Shown here: piece by piece, positions 32,507 through 40,918 of the stretch
Position numbering within the stretch: position 1 is the first letter of the stretch
Layout of the letters: each line of letters starts with the position of its first letter
Source of the DNA: Corynebacterium maris DSM 45190
Lineage (GTDB): Bacteria; Actinomycetota; Actinomycetes; Mycobacteriales; Mycobacteriaceae
Length of the DNA stretch: 64,000 nucleotides
Assembly: GCF_000442645.1 (NCBI RefSeq)
Contig: NC_021915.1
Coordinates: 1,798,001 to 1,862,000, forward strand
Direction of reading: 5' to 3'
Notes under the pieces: generated by a model
Seen by the model: the letters and a program-made list of their open reading frames with translations, nothing else
What the model was told of the DNA's origin: nothing
Database searches by the model: none
Program-made: the position numbers and the translations under genes

Positions 32507-33640
32507 TCAGAGGTTTCGGCCGCGGACTGTCTCGGCGGCGGCGAGGAAAGCGTCGTTTTCTTCCGGCAGACCGACGGTCACGCGCAGGTGCCCGGCGACG
32601 CCGACGTCGCGGATGAGCACGCCATGTTCCAAGAAAGCTTCCCAGGCGGCGTGCTGGTCGGTGAAGTCGCCGAAGAAGATGAAGTTGGATTCGCTCGGCA
32701 CCAGCGCATACCCGAGTTCGGTCAGGCGGGCGGCCACGCGTTCGCGTTCGGCGGCCAGCTTGTCCACCGTCGCCAGGGTGTCCTCCGAGTGTTGCAGCGC
32801 CACGATGGCGGCGGCCTGGGACAGCACCGACAGGTGGTACGGAAGACGCACCAGCATGACGGCCTCGATGAAGGCCGGCGCCGCGACGAAGTAGCCGAGG
32901 CGTCCGCCGGCGAAGTCGAAGGCCTTGCTCATCGTGCGCGAGACCACCAGTTTGGTGGGGTACTTCTCCAGCAGGGTCACCGCGGACGGCGACGGGGAGA
33001 ACTCGGCGTAGGCCTCGTCGACCACGACGACGCCGGGGGCGGCGTGGATCAGCTTTTCGACGTCGGCCAGGGACGTGACGTCGCCGGTGGGGTTGTTCGG
33101 GGTGGTGATGAACACCACGTCCGGGGCGTGCTCGGCGATGGCGGCGAGCGCGGCGGTCATGTCGATGCGGAAATCCTCACCGCGCGGGCAGTCGAGGAAC
33201 TGCGTCTGCGTGCCGGAGGCCAGGATCGGGTGCATGGAGTAGCTGGGTAAAAAGCCCAGGGCGCTGCGGCCGGGCCCGCCGAAGGCCTGCAGCAGCTGCT
33301 GGAGGATCTCGTTGGAGCCGTTGGCCGCCCACAGGTTGTCGCGGGTGACGGTCACGCCGGTCTGTCGGCTGACGTAGGCGGCCAGTTCATCGCGCAACTC
33401 GACGGCGTCGCGCTCCGGGTAGCGGTTGAGCTCCGGAGCGAGCGTGGCGACGCGCGCGACCAGGTCGTCGATGAGTCCCTGCGACGGCGAGTACGGGTTT
33501 TCGTTGGTGTTCAGGCGCACCGGCACATCCAGTTGCGGGGCCCCGTAGGCGGACTTGCCACGCAGCTCCTCGCGCAGGGGAAGCTGCCCGAGTGCGACGT
33601 CGGCGGCGACGGTGCCGGACTGGAATTCAGGGTGGTTCAC
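32507..33640 (-). CDS. hisC: Histidinol-phosphate aminotransferase
   Basis: This PLP enzyme transaminates imidazole acetol phosphate to histidinol phosphate. The 377-residue fold-type-I protein shows RLNTNENPYSPS near the N-terminus, FITTPNNPTGDVTSL, VVVDEAYAEFS with the PLP-contacting Asp and Tyr, and the Schiff-base lysine in SRTMSKAFDFAGGRLGY. It starts 3 bp after the hisD stop, indicating tight coupling. Confidence 0.97.
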   Translation of the reverse strand: MNHPEFQSGTVAADVALGQLPLREELRGKSAYGAPQLDVPVRLNTNENPYSPSQGLIDDLVARVATLAPELNRYPERDAVELRDELAAYVSRQTGVTVTRDNLWAANGSNEILQQLLQAFGGPGRSALGFLPSYSMHPILASGTQTQFLDCPRGEDFRIDMTAALAAIAEHAPDVVFITTPNNPTGDVTSLADVEKLIHAAPGVVVVDEAYAEFSPSPSAVTLLEKYPTKLVVSRTMSKAFDFAGGRLGYFVAAPAFIEAVMLVRLPYHLSVLSQAAAIVALQHSEDTLATVDKLAAERERVAARLTELGYALVPSESNFIFFGDFTDQHAAWEAFLEHGVLIRDVGVAGHLRVTVGLPEENDAFLAAAETVRGRNL

Positions 33641-33643
33641 GTT

Positions 33644-34954
33644 CTAGTTCTCCTCGAAACGGGCTCGGATGGCTTCGCCGTGGGCGGGCAACGCTTCCGC
33701 GTCGGCCAGGGCGATGATGTGGGGGCCGATCTCGGCCAGGGCGTCTTTGTCGTATTCGACGAGGTTGACCGGGCGCAGGAAAGTGTGGGTGGACAGCCCG
33801 GCACTGAACCGTGCCGTGCCGGAGGTCGGCAGGACGTGGTTGGAGCCGGCGGCGTAGTCGCCGAGCGGGACCGGCGAGTAGTTGCCCACGAAGATGGCGC
33901 CGGCATGCCGGATGCGCTCGGCCACGGCCCGGGAGTCACGGGTGTGGATCTCCAGGTGTTCGGCGGCGTAGGCGTCGGCCACGGCGACGCCGGCCTCCAG
34001 GTCGTCGACCAAGACCACGCCGGATTGCTGGCCCGTCAAGGCGTGCTTGACGCGGTCGGAGTTGAGGGTGACGGTGTAACGGTCCTCGATCTCCCGGTTG
34101 ACGCGCTCGGCGAAGTCCTCGTCGTCGGTGATCAACACAGACGCGGCGAGCTCGTCGTGCTCGGCCTGGCTGATCAGGTCGTAGGCGACGGTGACGGCGT
34201 CGGCGGAGTCGTCGGCCAGCACCGCGATTTCGGAGGGGCCGGCTTCAGAGTCGATGCCGACGACGCCGTTGACCAGGCGCTTGGCGGCGGTGACGAAAAT
34301 GTTGCCCGGCCCGGTGACGATGTCGACGGGTTCGAGGTCCTCCCCGTCGTCGCCGTAGGCCAGCAGGGCGACGGCTTGAGCGCCGCCGACGGCCCAGACT
34401 TCGTCGACGCCGAGCAGGTGGCAGGCCGCGAGGATGGTCGGGTGCGGCAGGCCACCGAAATCGGCCTGCGGCGGGGTCGCCACGACCAGGCTGGTGGCGC
34501 CGGCCTCCTGCGCCGGGATGACGTTCATGAGCACGCTGGAGGGGTAGACGGCCTGGCCGCCGGGGACGTACAGGCCGACGCGCTCGATCGGCAGGAACAC
34601 CTCGGTGACGGTGGCGCCGTCGGCCAGCGTCGTAGTGTGCGGCTTAGGCTTCTGCTCCGCGTGGACCTTGCGGATGCGGGTGATCGATTCTTTGAGCGCG
34701 TCGACGACTTTCTCGTCGAGCGTGTCGACGGCGCCGGCGATCTCCTCCGCGGAGACCCGGACGGCGGCCGGGCGGACCTTGTCGAAGCGCTCGCCGTAGT
34801 CGAGGGCCGCGGCGGCGCCGCGGTCGCGGACCTCCTCGACGATCGGGGTGACCGTGGACAGCACGGAATGGACGTCGGTCCCGCCGCGCGGAAGCACCCG
34901 GCGCAATTCGGCGGTGGACGGGGTGCGACCGCGCAGGTCGATGACGTTGAGCAT
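33644..34954 (-). CDS. hisD: Histidinol dehydrogenase
   Basis: It carries out the last two oxidation steps, histidinol to histidine, with NAD and zinc. The 436-residue protein has the signature VDIVTGPGNIFVTAAKRLV, IDSEAGPSEIAVLAD, QAEHDELA with a zinc-ligand/catalytic His-Glu, and AEHLEIHTRD near the end. ATG 34954 gives the usual N-terminus (MLNVIDLRGR). The open frame further upstream to 35767 overlaps the divergent YbjN gene and is not coding. It heads the hisDCB run. Confidence 0.97.
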   Translation of the reverse strand: MLNVIDLRGRTPSTAELRRVLPRGGTDVHSVLSTVTPIVEEVRDRGAAAALDYGERFDKVRPAAVRVSAEEIAGAVDTLDEKVVDALKESITRIRKVHAEQKPKPHTTTLADGATVTEVFLPIERVGLYVPGGQAVYPSSVLMNVIPAQEAGATSLVVATPPQADFGGLPHPTILAACHLLGVDEVWAVGGAQAVALLAYGDDGEDLEPVDIVTGPGNIFVTAAKRLVNGVVGIDSEAGPSEIAVLADDSADAVTVAYDLISQAEHDELAASVLITDDEDFAERVNREIEDRYTVTLNSDRVKHALTGQQSGVVLVDDLEAGVAVADAYAAEHLEIHTRDSRAVAERIRHAGAIFVGNYSPVPLGDYAAGSNHVLPTSGTARFSAGLSTHTFLRPVNLVEYDKDALAEIGPHIIALADAEALPAHGEAIRARFEEN

Positions 34955-35003
34955 CCTCGTTACTTCCCTTAAGTGATTCGGCTGTTGTGTCGTTACCTCC
35001 TTT

Positions 35004-35009
35004 ATTATA
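35004..35009 (-). promoter_or_regulatory. Candidate -10 box of the hisD operon
   Basis: A perfect TATAAT on the minus strand lies about 50 nt before the hisD ATG, in the AT-rich part of the 204-bp gap to the divergent YbjN gene. I see no good -35 at 16-18 bp. No His-codon-rich leader peptide or terminator-like stem is visible between the box and hisD, so a classic attenuator is not supported at this promoter. Confidence 0.5.
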
Positions 35010-35158
35010 GGCCTGCCCTGGTCACCCTCGGAGTTGAGGTACGCGCCACGGAGGCGGTCGGCCAACCCCGCCCCGGGTGTCCGTAGACTGGCTGCCAATG
35101 ACGCGGCCGACCCAGCCAGGGAGATGGCCGCCCCGGTTCCGGACAAGGGAGGTACGCC

Positions 35159-36253
35159 ATGGGCCGACGCTCCGCGCCCTCGCCCGGCCCGGGCCCCGTC
35201 CGTCCCGTCACTGTGCGGCGCGCCAAGGAGGCCGCCGACAGCTTCGGTTTTCAGAGCCTGGCGGACGAGGACCGGTTGCTCTTTCCCTGGTTGGACCATC
35301 TGATGACGGTCACCGTCGAAGGCGGCGGCGCGGCGCAGGCGACGCTGCGCCCGGAAGCTTTGGTGTGCCGGACCCGGTTGCGCCGCCGGCTGGATTTCTC
35401 GGCGGTCGACCGGGTCGTCGACGTGCTCAACGAGTGGAACGCGCAGTCGCTGTCCCCGACCATGTCGATGGCGCTGGGCGGAGACCTCGACGACGGCGGG
35501 GTGGACCTGCACCTGTGCTCGATGAGCCTGACCGGCCCGGGACTCAGCGACGAACAGCTGGCCACCGTGATGAGCGTGGCCGTGGAGACCTCGGTGCTGG
35601 CGGTCTCGCATCTGCTCGAACATTTTCCGGAGCTGTCCACGCCGGACACCGACGAGGCGGAGCAGGATCGGCGGCGCCAGGACTCGGCGGCCTTCCTCGA
35701 GGGTGGGGACTGGGACGCGGCGGCGGAGTCGCTGTTTCCCTCCCCCGCCGAATCGCGCATCGAGCATCCGTCGGGAAAAAATTTCATCGGATTGCCGGAA
35801 CCCGCCCCCTCATTGGAACCGGAGCCGGTCACCCTGCCGCGCATCGACGGGATTTTGGCGGATCTGGACATCCCGAACACCGCGACGACGGACGAGGTGG
35901 TCATCGCGTGGATCAACTCGGTGCTCTTCGGCTTCTTCGTCGACAACGGGCCGAGTTACCTGGTCAAAGCGCATTGGAATCCGAACCTGGATCCCGCGTC
36001 GCGGATGCGGGTGGCCCTGGTGTGCAACGACTTCAACGTCGCCGCGGGCAAGGCGGGAGCCAAGGCCTACGCCCACCTCGGCGACGACGGGGTGCAGGTG
36101 CGGGTGGAATACACCGTCCCCGCGGGCGACGGGTTGACGGACGCGCAGCTGGATCATATGACGGCGGTGGCCGTGTCCCAGCTGCTGTACGCCGTGCACA
36201 CCGTCAGCGCGGCGGTCACGGGAACCTCGGCGGTTGGGTGGCCCGGCCCGTAG
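35159..36253 (+). CDS. YbjN-domain protein (tandem)
   Basis: The 364-residue cytosolic protein contains two YbjN-like modules, residues about 20-150 and 228-355, joined by an acidic, Ser-rich linker. The second is the clearer: CNDFNVAAGKAGAKAYAHL and YTVPAGDGLTDAQLDHM match the family pattern. YbjN folds resemble type-III secretion chaperones, but their role in actinobacteria is unknown. GGGAGG precedes the ATG. Its 3' end lies 7 bp from the convergent membrane protein gene. Confidence 0.75.
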   Translation: MGRRSAPSPGPGPVRPVTVRRAKEAADSFGFQSLADEDRLLFPWLDHLMTVTVEGGGAAQATLRPEALVCRTRLRRRLDFSAVDRVVDVLNEWNAQSLSPTMSMALGGDLDDGGVDLHLCSMSLTGPGLSDEQLATVMSVAVETSVLAVSHLLEHFPELSTPDTDEAEQDRRRQDSAAFLEGGDWDAAAESLFPSPAESRIEHPSGKNFIGLPEPAPSLEPEPVTLPRIDGILADLDIPNTATTDEVVIAWINSVLFGFFVDNGPSYLVKAHWNPNLDPASRMRVALVCNDFNVAAGKAGAKAYAHLGDDGVQVRVEYTVPAGDGLTDAQLDHMTAVAVSQLLYAVHTVSAAVTGTSAVGWPGP

Positions 36254-36260
36254 CGGTCGG

Positions 36261-36848
36261 TCACATGCGCTGTGCCGGCAGGTAAGGCTCCGGCTCGGGG
36301 ACGGCGGTCAGCGCCGAGAACCAGTACGCCAGGACCGCCATGAACGGGGCCACCAGCCAGGCGACCCCGGGCTGGAAGACGGGCGCCACACTGAAAGTCG
36401 CGTCCGGGGTGATCGCATCCACGTCCTCCGGCATCGGGTGCCTAGCCGCCGCCACCAGGTCCCCGACCACCAAAAACGCCACGGCGGCGATGAAAGCCAC
36501 GACCCCGACCCACCACAACATGGGCGCCCCGCGGGTGGCGGGTGAGGCCTGGAACATCAGGATCGCCATGACCGCGGACATCAGGCCGGTGATGACGGCG
36601 AAGGTGATGTAGCCGGTGAAGGCGACGTTGCCGCCGCCGGCGACGGCGAAACCGCCGTCGTCGGTGACCGTCCCGGAATACGCCGGGCGCCACAGCCCCC
36701 ACAGCGCGCCGACGACGCCGTAGATGAGCACGGAGACGGCAAAAAGCCCCGCGCCGGCGCCCACGGCCCGCGGCACACGTGGGCCACGGGACTGAGCTTG
36801 ACGACGGGGCGGGGACGAAGCCTGGGGCTCGGGAGTGGAAACCGTCAT
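36261..36848 (-). CDS. Four-helix membrane protein (DUF2567-like)
   Basis: This 195-residue protein has a Pro/Arg/Gln-rich cytosolic N-terminus, then four hydrophobic segments (about residues 32-52, 77-99, 110-130 and 158-182). The short loop after the first contains LWRPAYSGTVTDDGGFAV. It resembles actinobacterial DUF2567 membrane proteins, with moderate confidence. It is convergent with the YbjN gene and lies 45 bp downstream of the lipoprotein gene on the same strand. No function is known. Confidence 0.65.
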   Translation of the reverse strand: MTVSTPEPQASSPPRRQAQSRGPRVPRAVGAGAGLFAVSVLIYGVVGALWGLWRPAYSGTVTDDGGFAVAGGGNVAFTGYITFAVITGLMSAVMAILMFQASPATRGAPMLWWVGVVAFIAAVAFLVVGDLVAAARHPMPEDVDAITPDATFSVAPVFQPGVAWLVAPFMAVLAYWFSALTAVPEPEPYLPAQRM

Positions 36849-36893
36849 GGCTTTCAGACTACTCCCCTGGCCCGGGCAGACCTCGGGACGGGA

Positions 36894-37640
36894 CTAGCTG
36901 GCGTACTCGTCCGAACAGAAGGTCCAGCGGTCGCCCTCCCGCAGGAAGCGCATGGTGGACGTGTCGGTCTGGCCGCCGGAGTTGACGGTGACGTCGGCCG
37001 AAGCCTGGGCGCCGTCGACGGCGACGTTGTCCACGGACTGCAGAGTCGCCTGCGCCTCGGTGTACTGGGGCACCTCTGAGAGCGGGGTCTCCGGGATGAC
37101 GGAGAAGTCGAGGATGTCCGTCGTGCCGTACTGCTCCTGCACCTGAGCGTTGACGTCGTTGAGCAACGCCTGGCAGCTGTTGTTCGGGATGTAGCTGACC
37201 CAACCGCGCAGGGTGGTCTGCTCGTAGGCGCCGCCGACGAGGTCATTGATGGCGGCCACGTCGGCCCCGTCTGCCGGCGCGCCAGCCCGGACCGGAGCCT
37301 GGGTGCGCACCTCGGTGTTCTCATCGAGGGAAGCCGCCAGTTCCGCCCCGGCGGCCTCAGCCGCGGCCGGATCATTGTCACCGGCGGTCCGCTCGATCTC
37401 CGGCTCCGTCGAGGCGGGGGCGGGGGCGGGGGCGGCGTCGTCTTCCTCAGCGTCCTCCGACCTTTCCTCGGTCTCCGGATTCTCGCTCTCCTCAGCATCC
37501 GTGGTGCTGGTCACGGTGCTTTTCTCGGCGGAGGCCTGGGCACTTTCATCCACGTCGCCGGCTCCGCACGCAACCAGAGTAAGGGGCGCCGCCACGACCA
37601 GCGCGGCACACGCCTTCCTCGCGAGGGGGTAGAGCGTCAC
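36894..37640 (-). CDS. Envelope lipoprotein of unknown function
   Basis: With the GTG start at 37640 the product has 248 residues and a lipoprotein signal peptide (VTLYPLARKACAALVVAAPLTLVAC, lipobox LVAC, Cys25). GAGGAG lies 6 nt upstream. A longer in-frame ATG at 37730 would bury the signal peptide, so it is rejected. After the lipobox comes a roughly 80-residue disordered region rich in Glu, Ser, Thr and Ala-Pro repeats. A folded C-terminal domain follows, with Cys residues in NNSCQALL and WTFCSDEY that could form a disulfide. This looks like a surface-tethered domain; I do not recognise a family. Confidence 0.8.
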   Translation of the reverse strand: MTLYPLARKACAALVVAAPLTLVACGAGDVDESAQASAEKSTVTSTTDAEESENPETEERSEDAEEDDAAPAPAPASTEPEIERTAGDNDPAAAEAAGAELAASLDENTEVRTQAPVRAGAPADGADVAAINDLVGGAYEQTTLRGWVSYIPNNSCQALLNDVNAQVQEQYGTTDILDFSVIPETPLSEVPQYTEAQATLQSVDNVAVDGAQASADVTVNSGGQTDTSTMRFLREGDRWTFCSDEYAS

Positions 37641-37810
37641 GGTGTTCTCCTCAGTGTTGTCGGTTCGCTGGGGCGCAGTGCCTGAGACTGGACCTGCGCC
37701 TACGATAGTTCTTACGGGTGGCGTCGACACTTCCCGTCGACTGACGGTACGTCTACGCCACCGTGGTGATTCACTGTAGCAACCGATTCGTGATCTTCCC
37801 GCTCCATCGC

Positions 37811-37828
37811 CTCACAGCTCGCTGTGAG
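37811..37828. promoter_or_regulatory. Perfect palindrome, candidate operator for the adjacent TetR regulator
   Basis: CTCACAGC-TC-GCTGTGAG is a perfect 8-bp inverted repeat with a 2-bp centre, in the size range of TetR-family operators. It lies 59 bp before the tetR start and about 170 bp before the divergent lipoprotein start, so it could control one or both. Confidence 0.6.
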
Positions 37829-37887
37829 AAAGCCGTGCCCGCTGGGTGGACCCTTGGTGTTTTCAACGCCGAGTAAGGTGAGGCACC

Positions 37888-38424
37888 GTGCAGTTAAACG
37901 CCGACTCCATCATCAACGCCGCCGTCGAAATCCTGGACTCCTACGGCCTGGCGGACATGAGCATGCGCCGAGTCGCCTCCCACCTCAGCGTGGCCCCGGG
38001 CGCCCTGTACTGGCACATCGCGAACAAGCAGGAGCTCATCGGCGCCATCGCGGAACAGGTCCTGGCCCCGGTCCTGGCCGGGCCCGGCGCCGACGCACGT
38101 GCCACCGCCGGCGCCCTGCGCCGCGCCTTGCTGGGCCGCCGGGACGGCGCCGAGCTGGTCGGCGCAGCCTTATCCGTGCCGGCCTCGACCCTCGCCGACC
38201 GACTCACCGACGTCTTCGCGCAGTCGTTGGCGACGATGAATCTGCCCGCGGAAGAACGCCGCGCCGGGGCTCGGGCGCTCTTGCACCAGGTGCTCGGAGC
38301 CACTGGCCTGGAGCAGTCGCAGCTGCAGTTCGCCGAAGTCACCGATGTCCCGTATCCGGGGGCCATGGATCCCGGATACGGCGTGGATCTGCTTCTGGAA
38401 GGGCTGGCCGGGAGAGCGACATAA
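37888..38424 (+). CDS. TetR-family transcriptional regulator
   Basis: This 178-residue regulator has an N-terminal helix-turn-helix (residues about 5-50: IINAAVEILDSYGLADMSMRRVASHL, then VAPGALYWHIANKQEL), characteristic of TetR. An all-helical ligand-binding domain follows. The start is GTG 37888. A TAAGGT box ends 8 nt before it, and GAGG is also close, so leaderless or short-leader translation is likely. It is flanked by glgX on the same strand and a divergent lipoprotein gene. The perfect palindrome at 37811-37828 is its likely binding site. The ligand is unknown. Confidence 0.88.
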   Translation: MQLNADSIINAAVEILDSYGLADMSMRRVASHLSVAPGALYWHIANKQELIGAIAEQVLAPVLAGPGADARATAGALRRALLGRRDGAELVGAALSVPASTLADRLTDVFAQSLATMNLPAEERRAGARALLHQVLGATGLEQSQLQFAEVTDVPYPGAMDPGYGVDLLLEGLAGRAT

Positions 38425-38445
38425 GGACACGGAGCGTTCCTTGGC

Positions 38446-38451
38446 TACACT
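38446..38451 (+). promoter_or_regulatory. Candidate -10 box of glgX, leaderless mRNA
   Basis: TACACT ends 8 nt before the glgX ATG at 38460 and no ribosome-binding sequence is found in the intervening TTGTCCTC. The spacing predicts a transcript starting at or next to the ATG. This would separate glgX expression from the upstream tetR gene. Confidence 0.5.
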
Positions 38452-38459
38452 TTGTCCTC

Positions 38460-40859
38460 ATGAGCAACCCGAACGTATACGCCGACCAGGTCTGGCCAGG
38501 AGAGGCTTATCCCCTCGGCTCGACCTATGACGGCGCCGGCACCAACTTCGCCCTTTTTTCGAACGTCGCTGAGCGGGTGGAGCTGTGCCTGATCGACGAC
38601 GACGGCGCTGAGCAGCGCATCAACCTCGAAGAGGTCGACGCCTACATCTGGCACTGCTACCTTCCCGGCGTCCAGCCCGGCCAGCGTTACGGTTACCGCG
38701 TCCACGGCCCCTACGACCCGGCCGACGGCAAGCGCTGCGATCCGAACAAGCTGCTGGTGGATCCGTACGCCCGCGCCTTCGACGGTGAATTCGACGGCCA
38801 CCCGTCCCTGTTCTCCTACGACATCTTCGCCGATGAGCCCGGGTCGGGCCGCAACGAGGAGGACAGCCTCGGCCACACGATGACCTCGGTGGTGATCAAC
38901 CCGTTTTTCGACTGGGGCGACGACCGCTCCCCGAACATCCCGTACAACGAGACCGTCATCTACGAGGCGCACGTCAAGGGCATGACCATGACGCACCCGG
39001 ACGTGCCGGAAAACTTGCGGGGCACCTACGCGGGCCTGGCGCATCCGTCGATCATCGACTACCTCAAGGACTTGGGCGTCACGGCCATCGAGCTGCTGCC
39101 GGTGCATCAATTCCTGCAGGACGACCGCCTGCGCGATCTCGGCCTGCGCAACTACTGGGGATACAATACCTTCGGGTTCTTCGCCCCCCAGCACGACTAC
39201 AGCGCCGCCCAGACCCCGGGTTCGTCCGTCGCCGAGTTCAAGGGCATGGTGCGTGCTTTCCATGAGGCCGGGATGGAGGTCATCCTGGACGTGGTGTACA
39301 ACCACACCGCCGAAGGCAACCACCTCGGCCCGACGATCTGTTTCCGCGGCATCGACAACGAGGCGTACTACCGGCTCGTCGACGGCGACAAGTTCCATTA
39401 CATGGACTACACGGGCACCGGCAACTCCCTGAATGTGCGCGACCCGCACTCCCTGCAGTTGATCCTCGACTCGCTGCGCTACTGGGTCACCGAGATGCGC
39501 GTCGACGGGTTCCGCTTCGACCTGGCCTCCACCCTGGCGCGTGAGTTCAACGACGTCGACCGGCTGGCCACCTTCTTCGACCTGGTCCAGCAGGACCCGA
39601 TCGTGTCACAGGTCAAACTCATCGCGGAGCCGTGGGACGTCGGGCACAACGGCTACCAGGTGGGCAACTTCCCGCCCCTGTGGACGGAATGGAACGGCAA
39701 GTACCGCGACACCGTCCGCGATTTCTGGCGCGGCGAGCCGTCCACCCTCGGCGAATTCGCCTCCCGGCTGACGGGCTCCTCGGACTTGTACGCCAACAAC
39801 GACCGCCGCCCCACCGCCTCGATCAACTTCATCACCGCCCATGACGGCTTCACGCTCAACGACCTGGTCAGCTACAACGAGAAGCACAACATGGCCAACG
39901 GCGAGGACAACAACGACGGCGAGTCCTTCAACCGTTCCTGGAACCACGGGGTGGAAGGACCGACCGACGACCCGGAGATTCTGGCGCTGCGTGGCCGGCA
40001 ACGCCGTAACTTCCTGACCACGCTGCTGTTGTCGCTGGGCACCCCGATGCTCAGCCACGGCGACGAGTTGGGGCGCACGCAAAACGGCAACAACAACGTC
40101 TACTGCCAAGACAACGAACTGGCGTGGATGGATTGGAAGCAGCTCGAGGAAAACGCGTCGCTGCACGAGTTCACCAGGCGGTTGATCGACATCCGCCGCC
40201 GTCATCCGGTCTTCCGCCGCCGTCGTTTCCTGGCCGGCGGCCCGCTGGGCTCTGACGTGCGCGACCGCGACATCGCGTGGCTCGTCCCGGAGGGCACGTT
40301 GATGACCCAGGACGACTGGGACTTCGCTTTCGGCAAGGCCTTGATGGTCTACCTCAACGGCGACGCCATCACCGAGCCGGACCGCCGCGGGCAGCCGATC
40401 ACGGACGACTCGTTCATCCTGATGTTCAACGCCCACCACGAAGACATCGAGTTCACTCTCCCGCCCCGCTTCCTGGGCGCGAAGTGGCAGCTGGTCGTCG
40501 ACACCACCGAGGCCTCCGGCTACCCGGAGGAATCCGCGATCATCGAAGCCGAGGGCACGATCACGGTCCACGCCCGCTCCACTGCGGTGCTCAAGCAGGT
40601 TGAAAAACCCGTCTACGACGACGAGAACGACGGCGAGAGCGTCAAGTTGGTCGAGGAATCCTACAAGGACAACAAGATCGACACCGGCGGCGCCGAGCGG
40701 GCGCAGGCCCAGGCCCCCGAGGAGGACGAGGGCACCGAGAACTCGGAGCCGATGGAAGTCGAACGCGAAACCGAACTCACCCCGGGCCTGGGATACCAGG
40801 GCAACCCCGACCTCCTGCAGAACGGAGAGGATGACGGGGAGGACGACCCGCAGCAGTAG
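38460..40859 (+). CDS. glgX: Glycogen debranching enzyme GlgX
   Basis: GlgX hydrolyses alpha-1,6 branches left after GlgP action. The 799-residue GH13 protein has an N-terminal CBM48-like domain (PLGSTYDGAGTNFALFSN). Its catalytic barrel includes VILDVVYNHTAEGNH, MRVDGFRFDLAS (nucleophile Asp), LIAEPWDVG (acid/base Glu) and NFITAHDGFTL (third Asp). After about residue 713 there is an extra tail of some 86 residues, very rich in Glu and Asp, not needed for the fold. The upstream open frame to 37824 overlaps tetR and is not coding. Confidence 0.95.
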   Translation: MSNPNVYADQVWPGEAYPLGSTYDGAGTNFALFSNVAERVELCLIDDDGAEQRINLEEVDAYIWHCYLPGVQPGQRYGYRVHGPYDPADGKRCDPNKLLVDPYARAFDGEFDGHPSLFSYDIFADEPGSGRNEEDSLGHTMTSVVINPFFDWGDDRSPNIPYNETVIYEAHVKGMTMTHPDVPENLRGTYAGLAHPSIIDYLKDLGVTAIELLPVHQFLQDDRLRDLGLRNYWGYNTFGFFAPQHDYSAAQTPGSSVAEFKGMVRAFHEAGMEVILDVVYNHTAEGNHLGPTICFRGIDNEAYYRLVDGDKFHYMDYTGTGNSLNVRDPHSLQLILDSLRYWVTEMRVDGFRFDLASTLAREFNDVDRLATFFDLVQQDPIVSQVKLIAEPWDVGHNGYQVGNFPPLWTEWNGKYRDTVRDFWRGEPSTLGEFASRLTGSSDLYANNDRRPTASINFITAHDGFTLNDLVSYNEKHNMANGEDNNDGESFNRSWNHGVEGPTDDPEILALRGRQRRNFLTTLLLSLGTPMLSHGDELGRTQNGNNNVYCQDNELAWMDWKQLEENASLHEFTRRLIDIRRRHPVFRRRRFLAGGPLGSDVRDRDIAWLVPEGTLMTQDDWDFAFGKALMVYLNGDAITEPDRRGQPITDDSFILMFNAHHEDIEFTLPPRFLGAKWQLVVDTTEASGYPEESAIIEAEGTITVHARSTAVLKQVEKPVYDDENDGESVKLVEESYKDNKIDTGGAERAQAQAPEEDEGTENSEPMEVERETELTPGLGYQGNPDLLQNGEDDGEDDPQQ

Positions 40860-40918
40860 ACTGAGGTGGTTCCACGGGCCGCAGCACGGCCCACCATGCG
40901 AGGAAAGTTGAGGCTGAA

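Noticed and set aside
34992..35003. Perfect Shine-Dalgarno-like AAAGGAGGTAAC upstream of hisD suggesting a leader peptide
   Set aside because: No start codon follows within a usable distance, and the sequence falls directly after the -10 box, so it would be only partly transcribed.
37766..37774. GTGATTCAC palindrome shared by the lipoprotein upstream region and the KstD-like promoter (54403-54411)
   Set aside because: A nine-base match between two unrelated gaps can arise by chance. At the second site it is better explained as part of a GlxR-like motif.
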